DNA of 64,000 nt from Gymnorhina tibicen (Eukaryota > Chordata > Aves > Passeriformes > Artamidae): assembly GCA_013399875.1 (NCBI GenBank), contig VXAZ01005524.1, forward strand, positions 124,001 to 188,000. Direction: 5' to 3'. Positions 46,975 to 60,420 of this stretch are shown here, piece after piece (position 1 is the first letter of the stretch; the number at the start of each line of letters is the position of its first letter). Made by a program: the position numbers and the translations under genes. The notes beneath the pieces were generated by a model. The model had not been told where the DNA came from. It did no database searches and saw only the letters and a list, made by a program, of their open reading frames with translations.

Positions 46975-48142
46975 ATGGCAAGGTGACCTTCCTAGTGGAT
47001 AAAGGAAAAGCTGTGAATCTAGATTTCTGTCTAGCACATATAGCTGTCTATCTAGACTTCAGTGAAGCATTTTACACTGTCTCTTACAGCATGGTCCTGG
47101 AGAAACCAGCTGCTCATGGCTTGGGTGGGTGTACTCCCCACTGGGTAAAACATTGTGTGGATGGCCAGGCCCAGAGAGTGGTGGTGAGTGGAACTGAATC
47201 CAGTTGGTGTCTTGTCACCAGTGGTGTTCCCCAGGGCTCAGTATTGGGGCCAGTCCTGTTTAACTTCTTTATCGATGATTTGGATGGAGGGATTGAGTGC
47301 AGCCTCAGTCAGTTCAGAGGTGACACCGGGTTAGTTGGGAGTGTTGATCTGTAGGAGAGTAGGAAGGCTCTGCCAAGGGATCTGGACAGGGCTGAGGCCA
47401 GCTGCCTAAGATTCAGTAGGGTGTAGTTCTGGATCCTGCACTTGGGTCACAACACCATTCAACACTACAGGCTTGGGACAAAGTGGCTTGAGAGCACAAA
47501 GAGACTTGGGGGTGCTGGTTGATGCACAGCTGAACATGAGCCAGTATGTGCCCAGGTGACAAAGAAGGCCAATGGCATCCTGGCTTGTATCAGCAGTAGT
47601 GTGGCCACCAGCACCAGGGAAGTGATTGCTGCCCTGTGCTCAGCACTGGTGAGGCTGCACCTCGAGTACCATGTCCAGTTTTGGGCCATTCACTTCAGAA
47701 AGGATATTGAGGCGCTGGAGTGTGTCCAAAAAGGGCAACAGAGCTAGTGAAGGGTCTAAAAAAACATGTCCTACGAGGAGCAGCTGAGGAAAATGGGGTT
47801 GTTTAGTCTGGACATGAAGAGGCTCAGTGGGACCTCATTACAACTACCTGAAAAGAGGTTGTAGTGAGATGGGGATCATTCTCTTCCGCATGTCTTAAGC
47901 AAAAGGACAAGAGGAGATGGCCTTAATTTGTTCCAGGGGAGGTTCAGATTAGATACTAGAAAAATTTTTCATTGAAAAAGTCTTTAGACATTAGAATAAG
48001 TTGCCCAGGGAGGTGGTGGAGTCACTGTCTCTGGAAGTGTTCAATAAATATCTGGATGTGGCATCTGGGGATATGGCTTAGGGATAGTTATGGTGTTGCT
48101 GGGCTGATGATATTGATGGTCTCTTCATGATTCTGTGTGATC
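46975..48142 (+). mobile_element. CR1 LINE, longest copy in the window
   Basis: Begins in the reverse-transcriptase domain (about GTGGATAAAGGAAAAGCTGT, then a LDFSEAF-type motif) and runs through [32 protein letters not shown] with SREV-like [14 protein letters not shown] (47556-47747), GAGGAGCAGCTGAGGAAAAT, GGTTCAGATTAGATACTAGA and GTTGCCCAGGGAGGTGGTGG. It ends near CTTCATGATTCTGTGTGATC, a decayed CR1 terminus. Length about 1.17 kb, so the 5' three-quarters of the element are missing, as is usual. Stops and frameshifts (one at 47355) disable it. It is diverged from the other CR1 copies here, suggesting a different subfamily or age. Confidence 0.92.
46980..47354 (+). pseudogene. CR1 reverse-transcriptase fragment
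   Basis: An open frame of about 125 codons inside the CR1 (46975-48142) with a [15 protein letters not shown] stretch (the LDFSKAFD block of LINE reverse transcriptases, last aspartate lost), then [20 protein letters not shown]. The intact protein would reverse-transcribe its own RNA at the chromosomal target. The N-terminal endonuclease and the catalytic YADD-like block downstream are missing or broken (RGDTG in its place), so no activity is expected. The upstream ATG at 46932 is in unrelated DNA and is not a true start. Confidence 0.8.
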
Positions 48143-51100
48143 CTGGGACATTTATTTGTTTTGTGTTTGTTTATTTCTGTCTGTTTGCTTCTGTCTTTAT
48201 TTCTCTTTTTGTTATATTACATGGCTTGTATGAAAGAAGTCATAGAACTTTTATGGCAGGACCACCTTGGCTGTGAGGCTCAGCCATGCCCTGAGGTGGG
48301 TCTGTTGGAGCCAAATGGAACTGGCTGTGCCTGGCACTGGGTAGCTCCAGTCATTCCTCACAGAGGCTGCCCTTGCAGCCCTACACTGACAAATCCCATC
48401 TGTGTAAACACAAATTTAAATACAAATGTGCATAAACAATACTTGCTGATACGTTTGTCAAAGGACAAGTTATACAACTCCAGATCTTGCTCCATTTTCA
48501 GGGGTATAAAAAATTCAAGTATCCCATATGTATGGTGGAACCCATATAGTGAATTTTGTTCTGGTTCCTACAGTGTTGAGGAAGTAAATGTGTAGTGCTG
48601 TCCTAATAATCAACACCGCATACAGTGTGAAGCAGTAAGAAGTGAAGGCTACTGCTTTTTCATGGCTCTATAATTCTTCAAGGACATAACATTGAGGGAA
48701 CATTCATTAAATTTTGCATAAAAGTCACCCTTTCACTTCTTTTTGCATCTGTTAGATTACAACTGCAAGACATTAGTGGTGCATGTCGCACTATCGCAAG
48801 CCGATTTTGAGTTGGGCAGACTTCTAGGGAAGTTTCCTTAGGTCATTATCAGAAGCTTTCTATATCATTGTAATAAGAACTGAGTAAGAGATACTGTTTT
48901 TTTGTCAAAGGTCTCCCTGCTGCTCCTGCCCAAATGGCACAGAATGGCTTACATCCCCACACCTGAGAGGTATGTCTAAAAGACATGATATTGACCCTCA
49001 TTTTCCCCAGGGCTCCATGTGAGATGCCTCAAATAGGTACATTGTTTTATTCAAAACCAAAGGTTCAGAAATATTTTGAGGGTATACTGAAGTGGTTTTT
49101 TTTGAAGTGTGAAAACACCGTTATGTTTTTCATTCTCCAGTGCATTGCCTGAGGGCTTGTTGCAGTTTTTGAGACTGCAAGGGCTACTGAGACAGCAATG
49201 AAGGATTATATAGAATGTAAAGAGACAAAACTGTTACACTTCTGTCTGTGTCTGAGGTCTTGGCAACCAGACTCTCTTGAAGGGAGCTGTGTAGAAATGG
49301 CTGAAAATAGAGTTAAGGGAGAGAGCCAACAGTTAAGGATAAGGGATGACCTGGCATCCTATACTCAAAATCACTGCAGTTTTATATACAATGTAGATGT
49401 ACTCAGGTATTTCTGTCAATAGTATTTAGTGATCAAACAGCTTTTAAATTTTGACACTAAGATATAATACTAAGGAAAAAAATTAAGTTTTAAAGACTAA
49501 GAAAACTCCAGAGATTAGTATATAAAATATCAACAGCACTCTGTAAGGATGTAGAGTTTGAAGTAAGAATTACTGTAAAGAGTGAATAGAGAGCTTGGTA
49601 ACTTTATTTATTTATGTAAAGGAGGCTCCAAGGACTGACTCCCCCATGAGCACTGTATGAATAAGAGCATGAACGCAGACTGAACAAGCAGTGTGCCTTC
49701 TCAGAACTGTCAGGAGCCTTTCTCAGAGATACACATGACATGAAATACAAGAATTCTGTACTTAAACACCAACCTAATGTTTACAGACTTAAAAATTTCA
49801 GCTCAGGTTTTAAGGTATGGAGTAGAATTTTAAATCTTATTGTAGTTTTCATAGCTATTTAACCTGTCAGTTTAATAGCAGCCTTTCTTAGCCATGCTGG
49901 ATACCACTCTCTATGAGTGCTGTTAGCAGGTTCTATGGATTTTCTCAGGGTTAAGGCAAATGGCATAATTAACTTCACACCAATGCCCAGTGTTCCCAGA
50001 GAGTAAAACTGGGGAACATATATCTTCTAAGAAGACATTCTTATGTAGGTATAAAATATTCTTTACCACAATTTCCTGACTGGTGAACTATAAAAAATGT
50101 TCTTGAAATCTTTTTTCTATTCTGATAGCACCGAAATCTACTGGAAATCTACTGGACACTTTACATTGACTGGCAAAATAGACACTATCCAGTGCCTATG
50201 CAGATTTAACTTAAAAAGTTGGAGGAGAATGTAACTAAGCAAGGAAAGAAAAAGCAGAATATCCGTGTCAATATTTTCATTTTGAGACCTGGTAACCTGA
50301 AACAAATTTTTTTTACATGGAAAGAGGAGGAAAAAAAAGGTGGCTTTACATGAAACTAGTGTGTAGGGAAATTAAATATTTTATTTATTTTGTAGTTGAA
50401 AAAATTATCTCTTTTCCAGAAAACAATCATTATTTACATTAGAAATATTTTCTAAATGTGCTAGGTAAAGAACTAGTCCTCAGAAAGAAGTAGTGACTGT
50501 ATTAGTTAATTGAGGCTATAAAGCCTTCCAAATGTACTGCTTTTCTGTAGATGCTGAAGTTTCCCACTGGTTTTGAAAAAAATGAGACATGGCAAGAGGA
50601 CATTCTCACTGACTTTTAGAAGTCAGAAGGAGAGATCAGTCTATTTTTAGGTTGTATTACTAGAGGTTTTCAGAATAGCTCTAAATTAGTCCAGTGAATG
50701 ATCCATCGTGCCTGTCTCATTTATTGTTGCATGAGGTCAATTGTCCTCTGCAGTGCCTATTTCTGTTGACAGCTCTATTAGCTTAAAGAGGTTGCCTATT
50801 TTTTCAGTGCTTAAAATCTGATGAATCACAGAATATCCTCAGTTGGGATGAGCCCAATATTTTTTATACATGCAATAAAAGAAATGTTTGACTACAGAGT
50901 TTAATGGGAAGGATTCTAATGCTAACTGTAGGTATCTAATGCCAGTTTAGATATTGTGGAGTATGGATATCAGCTGCTGGGGTTTTTTTAGAGGGTTGTT
51001 TGCGTGATTGGCGTTGGTTTCTTTCGTTTGTATTGTTTTATTTGTTTGGGTTTTTCCATGAAAATTCAGGTCTTTAGAAATTCTGGTAGTATACCTGCCA

Positions 51101-52481
51101 AATTCACTCAGAGGTACTGTACAGCCTAAGATTTATTAAGAGATTTGTATTTCGCGGTGAAATCACATCATTTGCTAAAATGGCTTTAGTATAGTTTTCT
51201 AGAGGATAGACTTCAGGGCTAATTTAGGTATTAGGATATCTTAAATATCTTAATGCAGGCATATATGACATGACATGAAGGTTTCCATTGATCATGATGA
51301 GGATTTGAAAACCTAGTTCATATACATGTACCTATTCTTACACCTTTATTTGGGTATGAGATCTGGTTCTGAAACTCCCCAAAAAATTAACAAACAAAAA
51401 GCACTCAAAAGAAAGACAGCATACTCAAGTCATTAAGAAACAACAAACCTGCTTAAATGTTAGGATATGCGTTTGAATTATTTTCTATTAATAGAGATAA
51501 AATTACTCATTTCCTTTGTTACATCTTTTTGTGAGTACAATTGCTATGCTTAAACAAAATATTATCACATGATAACTGCAGAAGGAGCACCAGAGTCTCC
51601 TGAAATCAATGTAATTTCTCTTTGATAATGTAACTGGTTTTCTCAAGAGGGTATTGCAATTTGTTAACACACTGATTTATTTTCCTTAAGGGAAAGCTCC
51701 AGTTTTCAGTTCTGGTAATTTGTCACCTAGCCACTACAAGAATAATACCTATAAATTTTCTCAGAGACCTTCTCAATCTAAGCACAGAAAAGTCATTTAG
51801 CAATCATAACTTATACTCAGAGGAGGTGCTATGTCAAAAACATGCCACAGGTACTTCTCTAACATACCCTGCTAGCAACTCTCTTTAATGGTTGTACAGC
51901 ATGTGAACAAAACTGCTCCTGCATACCACATTTGTAACAATATAATGCTGCTGGATGTCACTTGCAGTGCTTTCTCATTTCTATTTTATTTTTTTTTTCC
52001 AGGAATCCAAAAGCTCCAATTGGCTTACCTCATTTCACAGCAGAAAGAAAGGAAAGAATGAGAAATTCCATCTATGGAAATCTCATGTTTATGCAGTTTT
52101 GGTAACAGGTGCTAAACCAGAACACATTTTCTTAATATTGATGCTTATATCCTTCTTCATAAATTATTATCCTTTCAAAATAAAGGTAAACCCCCTGAAA
52201 CCATTATACTGAGAGTCATTTATTTCTTTGTGAATTTGCACTCAAAGCTAGCTTTTGTTTTGGTGTCTTGTTGCTTTAAAGAAGTAGACAGATAACTTTT
52301 CTAATAAGAATGTAAACCAATGAAAGCTAAATTAATAAAAATGAAAGATGTATCCTTTTTAGCACTTATAGTTTCCTGATAAAATTAACAAAATGGCAAG
52401 TGTGATGATTCCAATTCTTTTAGTATTTTATTGGAAAGCAAGGAAATTTTTGGGAGAGAATTGAAGAAAAGTGTTTCTGCT
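48143..52481. other. Intergenic DNA, no gene seen
   Basis: A T-rich run follows the CR1 (48145-48225). A less AT-rich part at 48240-48400 (GGCAGGACCACCTTGGCTGT and onward) may be an old repeat, but I cannot name it. The rest is AT-rich. A strong splice-acceptor-like sequence at about 51975-52001 is treated as a finding only. Confidence 0.5.
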
Positions 52482-52905
52482 TGTGGTGGGTTGACCCTGG
52501 CTATCAGTCAAACACTCATTCGGGCACTCCCTCTCTCCCTCCCTGACACACTCCAAGAATCTATGGGAAGACAATAGGAAGGGGGAAAAAAAAAAAGAAA
52601 AAAAAGAGAAAACTTATGGGTTGAGATAAAGACAGTTCAATAAAGCATGAAAAGGCAAACCAGCAAAGCAAAAGCAATCACTCATTCCCTCGCATAAACA
52701 ATGGCCAGCATTTGTCCAAAAATTTTTCCAATTTGGAAGACACCTCTTTTTCCCCGCTTCTTCTTTCTTTACTTTTATTGATGAGGGGTGTGGTGTGAAA
52801 TATCTCTTTGGTCAGTTTGGGTCTTTTGTACCTGCTGTGTCCTCTCCCAGCCTTTTGCTCACCCCTATTCTCAGGACACACAGACTGAGTGAAAAAGGAC
52901 ACTAA
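52482..52905 (-). mobile_element. ERVL-type LTR, minus strand, 5'-truncated
   Basis: On the plus strand it starts TGTGGTGGGTTGACCCTGGC, the antisense view of the well-known 3' end of avian ERVL LTRs. Then come ACTTATGGGTTGAGATAAAG, ACAGTTCAATAAAGCATG (the R/polyadenylation region read antisense) and CTCTTTGGTCAGTTTGGGTC, followed by TGCTGTGTCCTCTCCCAGCC. These pieces have counterparts in the plus-strand LTR at 8606-9178 (AACCAAAGGGATATTCC, GGAGGAGACACAGCCAGG). An A-rich expansion lies at 52584-52610. Similarity is lost near 52905, so the 5' part of the LTR is missing. No target-site duplication was identified. Confidence 0.8.
52584..52612. repeat. A-rich tract inside ERVL LTR
   Basis: Poly-A with a few G interruptions, local expansion in the LTR. 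Confidence 0.8.
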
Positions 52906-55200
52906 GTAACTCTTCATGGTTTCCAAATATGAATCACAGAGAAGGGACTAAACAAATACTCAGCTCCTGAAAGCTGGAAAAAGCCATATCCATAATCTAT
53001 AAATGGTCACTGAGTTGGTGTCTGCCACACACTGGACAAATGCAAAAAACTCCTGGACAAATAGGCATGAATGTAAAACGTCCCCATGTCTGCAAGCCGG
53101 ACTAACCACCTGAATCAACATGTCTTGCTGTTAGCAAGTATGTGGGTATGTAAGAGACTGTGTGTGAGCGTTCTGAAATAAAGTAATCTTCTTACACTGT
53201 GCTTTGCTGGACTGTTGCAAAATAATATCCTACACAAAGATTGAAATCGTTTTAGTCAAAATTATGGTGCTCAATGGCAATTGATGCTGTGCTTTCAAGT
53301 TTTGTGCACAGAATTAAACAGGATCAGAAATCTTCTATTACAAAGGTTTTCCAAAGTGGATGTCCCTTATGTGAAACTGATAACTTATATAGGTCATTTG
53401 ATTAAAAAGTAGAAGACATACCATTCTATATTGTGAGATTAAAAAGTAATTAAGATATTTATCGTAATTCTCCATATTCTTCTGTGAGTGCCAAAGTGAC
53501 GCTTCTCCATTGCCTTCACCTCCATAGTAAATATCAGTTTGATGCTTCTCCCTCGAGCAGAAGGTGAAACTGCATTTACAAATTTCCTGTTCAAGAAACT
53601 GAACAGTTATTTCACATGGGATTTTTTTCTTCTTGAAAAATATTAATCCTATTTTCAATAACAACATTTTTAGTAAGTAATCATTTTAACTTTTATTTTA
53701 GTCTAGTCATGATGCTGTCAGCAGCCCTGAAGGCAAATGGTTTTAAAGTCACATATGTCTTCAATGGATTGAAGAAACACAACCATAACAACTGTAACCA
53801 GGACAGTTTCTTGCTGTTCAGTTCCTACACTGTTCAGGAAAAAAACAGTCATTCACACTTACTGGGAGACAATACATTCATGTTCTGAAAATCCACATGG
53901 AGAGTAAGGTTTATCTAATCAAAGCTGGAAAACAAATCCTGAAGTAATAAAATTTCTTAGTTGATACAAATGCTCTGTGTCTTAGTAGACGTAGATAAAG
54001 TAGATATAAATTATGGGTATAGTGGAAACAACACTCAAAACCCCCACAAAGTTAATATTACAAACTGAACTTTCAAATTGAAAAAGAAAAATGCAACAGA
54101 GCTTGTAATTTATCCAAGATAACTCCTCACATATATAGTAAGTTTTTTGCCTGGAGTTCACTTATATCAGAGATGTAGAGTTCACTCTTGTTTATGAAAT
54201 ACGATGAAAATATTTCCACAGAAATAGATAGCCCTGCTGTCTCCATTTCTAGTGCTTGTCTTTCCCTGTCTCATATCAACCTAGAAACCAGTGCTGAAGA
54301 AAAATTCACTTGGCCACTCAGGACAGTAATGTGAGTAGTTACCCACAAAAAGAGTTCCTAAGCAATTTCAGCTTTCATGGCAGCTATAAAATGGTACAAC
54401 AAAATAACTTCAGAGAAAGTTTGCCTGTAGGATAGAGTCTTTGCTCACATTTTATCTCTCTATCCATCTTTATATTTAAAATATTGCTATGGATAAAGCA
54501 GAGAATACCACTTCTATGAATGAAATCAAGGATTTGTTGCTACCCTAAATAAAATATTAGCAACCTAAGCAACCTATAATTTATTATAACTTATTAGTGT
54601 TCCAGTTACACTATACAGCTCTAACTTAATTAATACAGAAAAGTCACTATCAAATGTTAAAAATTCATCCACAAGAAAATATACTAGTGTCTCCATCTTT
54701 ACTTCAATCTCATTGTCACCCTTTCAGTGTCCTCTGATAAGATTAATGTTATCTTCCTTGAGCAGAGGGGTGACGGTTTCTATGTGTTATCAAGAGTCCC
54801 AAGTCTACACAAGAAGTTTCACACTGGAGAGGAGGATCGCTTCATCCTCATTCTTATAGTCTGACTGGGGCTATTCTTACAAGTTTTCTCACTCCAGCCT
54901 TCCTGACATTGGTATCCAGGTAAAGTTCAAAGGTTGTCCAAAAGCATCCCCCAACCTTGACAGACACTGAGGTTATCAGTTGCTACAGTACGACTGTCTT
55001 GCTTGGCCAGCCCTTTATTCTGTGTAGCATTCCTTGAACTGAAGGTAAAGGAGGATGGGAAACAGTTATTTCAGTGGCAGACAATTGTTACAGCAAGGTA
55101 CAACACACCTTGTCCGAAGTGACCTTTGACTAGTCCTGAGACCCTAGATAGTAAAATCAATACAAAGCCTATCTTCTTGCAAAAACAAATAGATAAGTAA
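52906..55200. other. Intergenic DNA with possible old repeats
   Basis: No gene. A segment at about 53000-53220 contains TGTCTGCAAGCCGGACTAAC and GAAATAAAGTAATC and could be an old LTR remnant, unassigned. Another segment, about 54700-55160, is less AT-rich than its surroundings and also unassigned. Frames such as 53338-53667 carry no motif. Confidence 0.45.
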
Positions 55201-58200
55201 TATTTCACAAGTTATAAGCCCATGCACAATAGTTTACATAATTCTTCACTCCTGGACTCAAATCTGGAATGAGAACGCAGCTTTCTTGGTGAAGAAGCTT
55301 GATTTGGAACAGAGAACAGCTTGACTCAGAACCTCTGATGTGCTGACAACAAGGATGCTAATCAATCTGAACTGCTTGGTCTAGTGACAATTTGTCCTTG
55401 ACTACAAGAACAATATATACATTTTGTCTGTGACGTGAAAAATATCTCAAAATATTTGAACTGATATTTACAGAAGAAGGAAAAGATTTATTTTTAATGC
55501 ATAAACAGTCTCTTGTTAAATGTCAAGTCCTTTTCTTCACATGTGGGAACGAAAGCAATTGTATCATGAGAATATCAGAATAAAGAGAGAGAAAAAAAAA
55601 AAGGAAACCCATTCCATTTACCTTTATTCAGAAAAATCTAAATAGTTTGGTAGAAAATTATATACATATTAGTGACAGTCAGATAGAATGATAGTTAAGT
55701 TCTACCAAACTCATGACTTAAACAACTGAGAAGAAAATCTGAAAAAAAGAAACTCATATCAAGATTATTAAGAGTCAGAAAAGTATGTAATTTTTCCAGG
55801 TGTTAAAAATAATGCTACAAAACCTCATACTTTCTTCATCACAGTATATCAAGATTCTTTGATGTGTTTATGGGCTGAGATTCCTAATATCCTTGTTTGG
55901 TAATCACTGTCACTTACAGTAGCAGATGTTTGATTTGAGGAGGCAATTCGTTAAATTCTGAGTAGCAAATTACAGTCATACCGTACAGCTTGTTAAATGA
56001 TTAGTATAATCATATACTTATTCTTAGATGTTTCACTTTTGGAAGAGGTGAAATGTTTTGAAAATCTATTTTTTAACATGGATGAGTAAAGCTGTAATAT
56101 AGTGTAATCAACAGATCAAACTTATTTTCTAGTTATTAGTAATCAATTGATTTCCTAGTCAACATGATCATGCAAACATTTCAGAAATTTACGATAAAAT
56201 GCTTCAGGAACGTGTATTTATTGCAGGAATGTTGTTAAAAATCCCAGGTATTTCTGGAAACAAGCTTTATTAAACATATGAGTAACTAAAAATAACTGAA
56301 TAACAGTTTATTTAACTGAATAACTGAAGATAAAAATACATATGGAAAAGTAAGAAATATATCTACCCAAATATATCTTTTTTTGCAGGCAGTAAAAGAA
56401 AAGAGGGCTAAGACGTACCTATACATCAGTTTTGTGGACACCAATTAATCATCTAGATACTTTCTTAAAAGAGCTTCATGGGCACATTCATGTAGTTCTA
56501 GCAGCTAATTCCTAAAACTGCGGAGTGTATATTTCTCATCCAAAAATGGTATTTCTTTGTGTCTAGAACCTGTAGGATTTCAGCCTTTGTTAGAACACTA
56601 GTAACATAGGAAAAAAAGGTTTGAGATCATTAGAGATCATTTGAATTTCCTGGCAATACCAGCTGTGCTAATTGTATTGTTTTTAAAAAGCACAGAGAAA
56701 AAGAAATGCTAATGCACTGAAAGAAACACAGCTGATTTTGACTCAGTGAAAAAAACAAATACGGCAGAATTATTCCCTTTGTCCTGGAATACCACTTCCT
56801 TTTAGTCATAACTTTGTGTAGCTATGTATTTCCTTTGCATGTATGCACATAGAAGGAGGGGCATAGAAAGAAGTAAGATTGTGAGAACAGATTTCTTAAA
56901 AGTAGTATCTCATTACGCCGATTTTAAAAACATAAAAATAATTAAGATTTCATACTTGATTTTTCATCTGGTTTGTGTGCCCGTGGTGTGTACAATCAAT
57001 TACTCTGAACATAAGAGTAACTTAATCTCATTTACCTATTAAAATTATTGAACTCTAACTAAAACATGACTTATAAATAAAAAGTTTGTTTCTAATTTTA
57101 TTTAAACAAGAAAAAAAAAACCCTAACACCCCTCCCCCCACAAATAATTCAACCCCCATATCTGACTTTCAGAGAAGTAAAATTAAAATCTGAAGATAAT
57201 TATGAAGCAGAGGGATAAATTCATCTACAAATTAAAACTCAGTTAGTCAAGTCAAGAAAATCAAAACAGCATTGAAAATAGAAGAACATGATGCATCTTG
57301 TAAAGAAATAAGAACAAATATTAAGAAAAATGTATTGATAACAAGAAAAATAAAACAATTTAATTGTATACATTTCATTCTATAAAGAAAATAATTTAAT
57401 TAAGAAATAAATTGTAAAGCTGTTGAGACAAATACTTGTTGTGAGTTAATCAAGTTTCAAGCACTGCACTTCTAAGATTTTCACCAGAACATTTAGAAAC
57501 AGGAGACTCTGTAAGCATTCTGTATATGATAATCTTTAAAAACTTTTCTCTTTGTAACCTGTTCTGGAAGCCTACAGAGGACTTGTGCACCTACACCATA
57601 GAAAAAATTCTACAAAACAACATTTAATTACTAGACATAAGATCAATTTTAAACAAACAAAAAAGTTTGTTTCATCCTAAGCTTACACTTCTCATAAGTC
57701 GAAAAAGCATTCTCAGCTTTCACAGAAAAGTAGAGAAAATCTTTCATGATCAAAGACTTAATCTCACCTCATCAGCTGGAGTAATGAACACAAGCTGTCA
57801 AGAACAGAAAAAAATCTTCCTAAAATCCTTTTTATCATCTGTCTCACAGACATCCAGATATGTTCAAACTATTTTGTTCTATTTTGTTTTGCTATTATGC
57901 ATTATATAAGAAAAAAAAACAGCAAAAACTTTGCTATGTATGTATTGAAATTTCCTTTTTGTATAAGGGCAGAGTACATCTTGAGAGAATCCACAAATCC
58001 TGGCTTGATTTTTTCCCAGAAGAGAAACATCCAGTTAAAGGGATTTTTTCTTTTGCCACCACATTTTGGGGATATCATGATTGCCAGACACATGTAGGCT
58101 ATTTTTTTTCATATTGTTATACAGCACAGTTAACTCATTCAAATGTTTAAACCTAGATGGAAACTAAATTAGTAGACCTGTTTGTTCAGTTTAATTTTTA

Positions 58201-60420
58201 TGTTAGTGGCATTCTTGTGCTAGTGTTCTTGCAGGACCTAATTTGTCTAAACTGTTTGGGCTTTGTGTTTGTTTGTTGTTTTTTATTAATTTCTGTTTTT
58301 CTAATATTTAAACTTCACCTGCTTCACTTCTTTCCATTATGAAATTTTTTTTCCCAAATGTCATATAGCATGAAATTCATAATGGATACTTTTACAAATA
58401 GTTTATTCTTTTAAACATTTCATTTTGCTTAGAAGAATATTTAAAACCTTTTCGAAACACAAATAAGTAAATGAACATAGTAAGTATTATTATGCAAAAA
58501 GCTCCTAAATCAGTAACAGATGTACCCCATCTCTTAAAAGTTTTGCTTACCTACAGTGTTTAATTAAAAGTACTTAAAATGGCCCAGAGTAACTCAACAT
58601 TTTCTATCACATTTGGACATTCACAGACATACCGTGCATCACAAACAAATGTATCTATAGGGAGATGGCCCCATTAGCTTGCAGAGGACATCTGTATACG
58701 AACACCTGCCTTTCTGTACAGGTCTTCTATGCACTATAGTCTGCCACTTCACATGTCAATGTCAGTGAAGACGGATGTATATCAAACTATGAATTAAAAA
58801 TGCATTTTATATGACTACCAGTCCAGAAATATTTAACACATACATATTTTAAGAAATGTACTTCTAAACAAAAAGACACACTTCAAATCTCAAAGATTTG
58901 TAGTTCTCAAGATATTCACTAGTTAAGCAGAGCTGTCATGAGAAGTGTACTTGCAAACTAAGCAATATATGTAAACTATCAGAATTTTCCTCCTTGCCTA
59001 ACACAATATTGTTTCTTTCGTGATTACATGTTAATGAACCTTTTTTGGTATTATTATCTATTTACTTCTCTACTACTTACTCTTACTTCATCTATTCACC
59101 TTTTCCTATCTTCTGTGTCAGATTTTTCCAATTGCGTATGCTCAATCTTTCTCTCAGTTTTCTTGTTTTGCTTCTTATTTCTTTTTTTTTTTTAACCCAT
59201 AAAACATAAGCCAAGGGAAAAGAGCAGGGTGACATCTGGGTGCATGTCAAATACTCTATTTAGTGACAGTCAGAGAAAGAAAAATATATATGTTTCTAAA
59301 GATGCTGTAGATCCCCAAATTATTTCTAATGCACAAACCTGTCTGTTTTAATGTCTTTCACTGAAGAGTAGAACCACAGAAACTTAAAATCTAGATAGGT
59401 TCAGTATGATTGGACTAATGAATTGGAAAAAAATCATAAAGAGTGAATGAGCACAAATTTGCAATAACTAGGCCAATTAAGAAAAAAAAAGAAAAAAACC
59501 TCTACCAGTATAGGAAGTCAGGAGAATTTAGGAGGTTATATTTTGGGAGAATATTTTGTGCTCCTTTTTAATTTCCTTCACTTCATTTGTACTACCAGTT
59601 GCTCTTCACAATAGGTTGTCAGCCAACACAGATGCAGACCAGTCATTTGTATGTTCTTAGGTGGTCAGAAAGTCATGAAACCATAGCGAGTATTCCAAGC
59701 CATTTTTGACAGAAACATCTTTTTCAGTGTTGATTGGTCACATTATTATGCTTTTTTGGAACTGTCTTCCTTTGGTCTTAATGTAGGACCCCTCCAGTTA
59801 CATGGGAGATAAAAGAGATTTAGAAATGGTATGCTGCTTTCATACTCCATGTATTGCTTACAGTTTTTCAACATGATTACCAGTGACTTTGATCACCTTA
59901 AAACTTACCAGATATAATATTAATAATGCTGGTCTCCTTTGGTATTAAAAACTTCATGTTTTTAATACATTAAAAATTTTAATTTTATGTATTCATTAAA
60001 TGTTTGTAATGCATTAAAAATTTCCATGTTCAGAATACTGAAAACCTCAGCTTATTGCAGGAAGGAAATTTTGTGGTTACATGCTCCTCTTCAGTTACAA
60101 GAAATTAGACTCAGAGATTTTGTACTGAATAAAATATGCTAAGAAAATTGGTAGATTATTGCAATAAAATGAAAATAATTTTATAACACAGCTAAACAGA
60201 TAAATTCTTCATGTGCTTATAGACGGTTGTGGGGAGAGTTAAGGTGTTTTCCCAGCCAAATCCCTCAGAGATATGTTACTCTGCAGACACCCTTGCTCAC
60301 CAGTCACATGAAAGTTCCCCATAACAATTTTAGCAGTGACTATTAAAGGTCATTCTGGCCCTAGCTACTTTGATAAGGAAGATAAGGAAGATAGCAGAGG
60401 GATGGATCTGGTAACATTTG
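55201..60420. other. Long AT-rich stretch without recognised repeats or genes
   Basis: Over 5 kb with no transposon or gene I can identify. It contains homopolymer runs (57109-57120 A-run followed by a C-rich patch to about 57141; 59184-59194 T-run) and AT-rich short frames. It is the longest repeat-free part and would be the best place to look for conserved non-coding DNA. Confidence 0.5.

Noticed and set aside
48240..48400. Old LTR fragment
   Set aside because: Composition suggests a repeat, but I could not match landmarks or ends to any family, so it is only mentioned.
53000..53220. AATAAA-containing LTR remnant
   Set aside because: One polyadenylation-like motif without recognisable ends or duplications is too little.
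57116..57141. Processed pseudogene poly-A tail
   Set aside because: No upstream coding similarity and no flanking duplication was found; the A-run appears to be simple sequence.
57105..57145. Telomere-like CCCTAA after an A-run
   Set aside because: Only one CCCTAA unit is present; the rest is an A-run followed by a C-rich patch.
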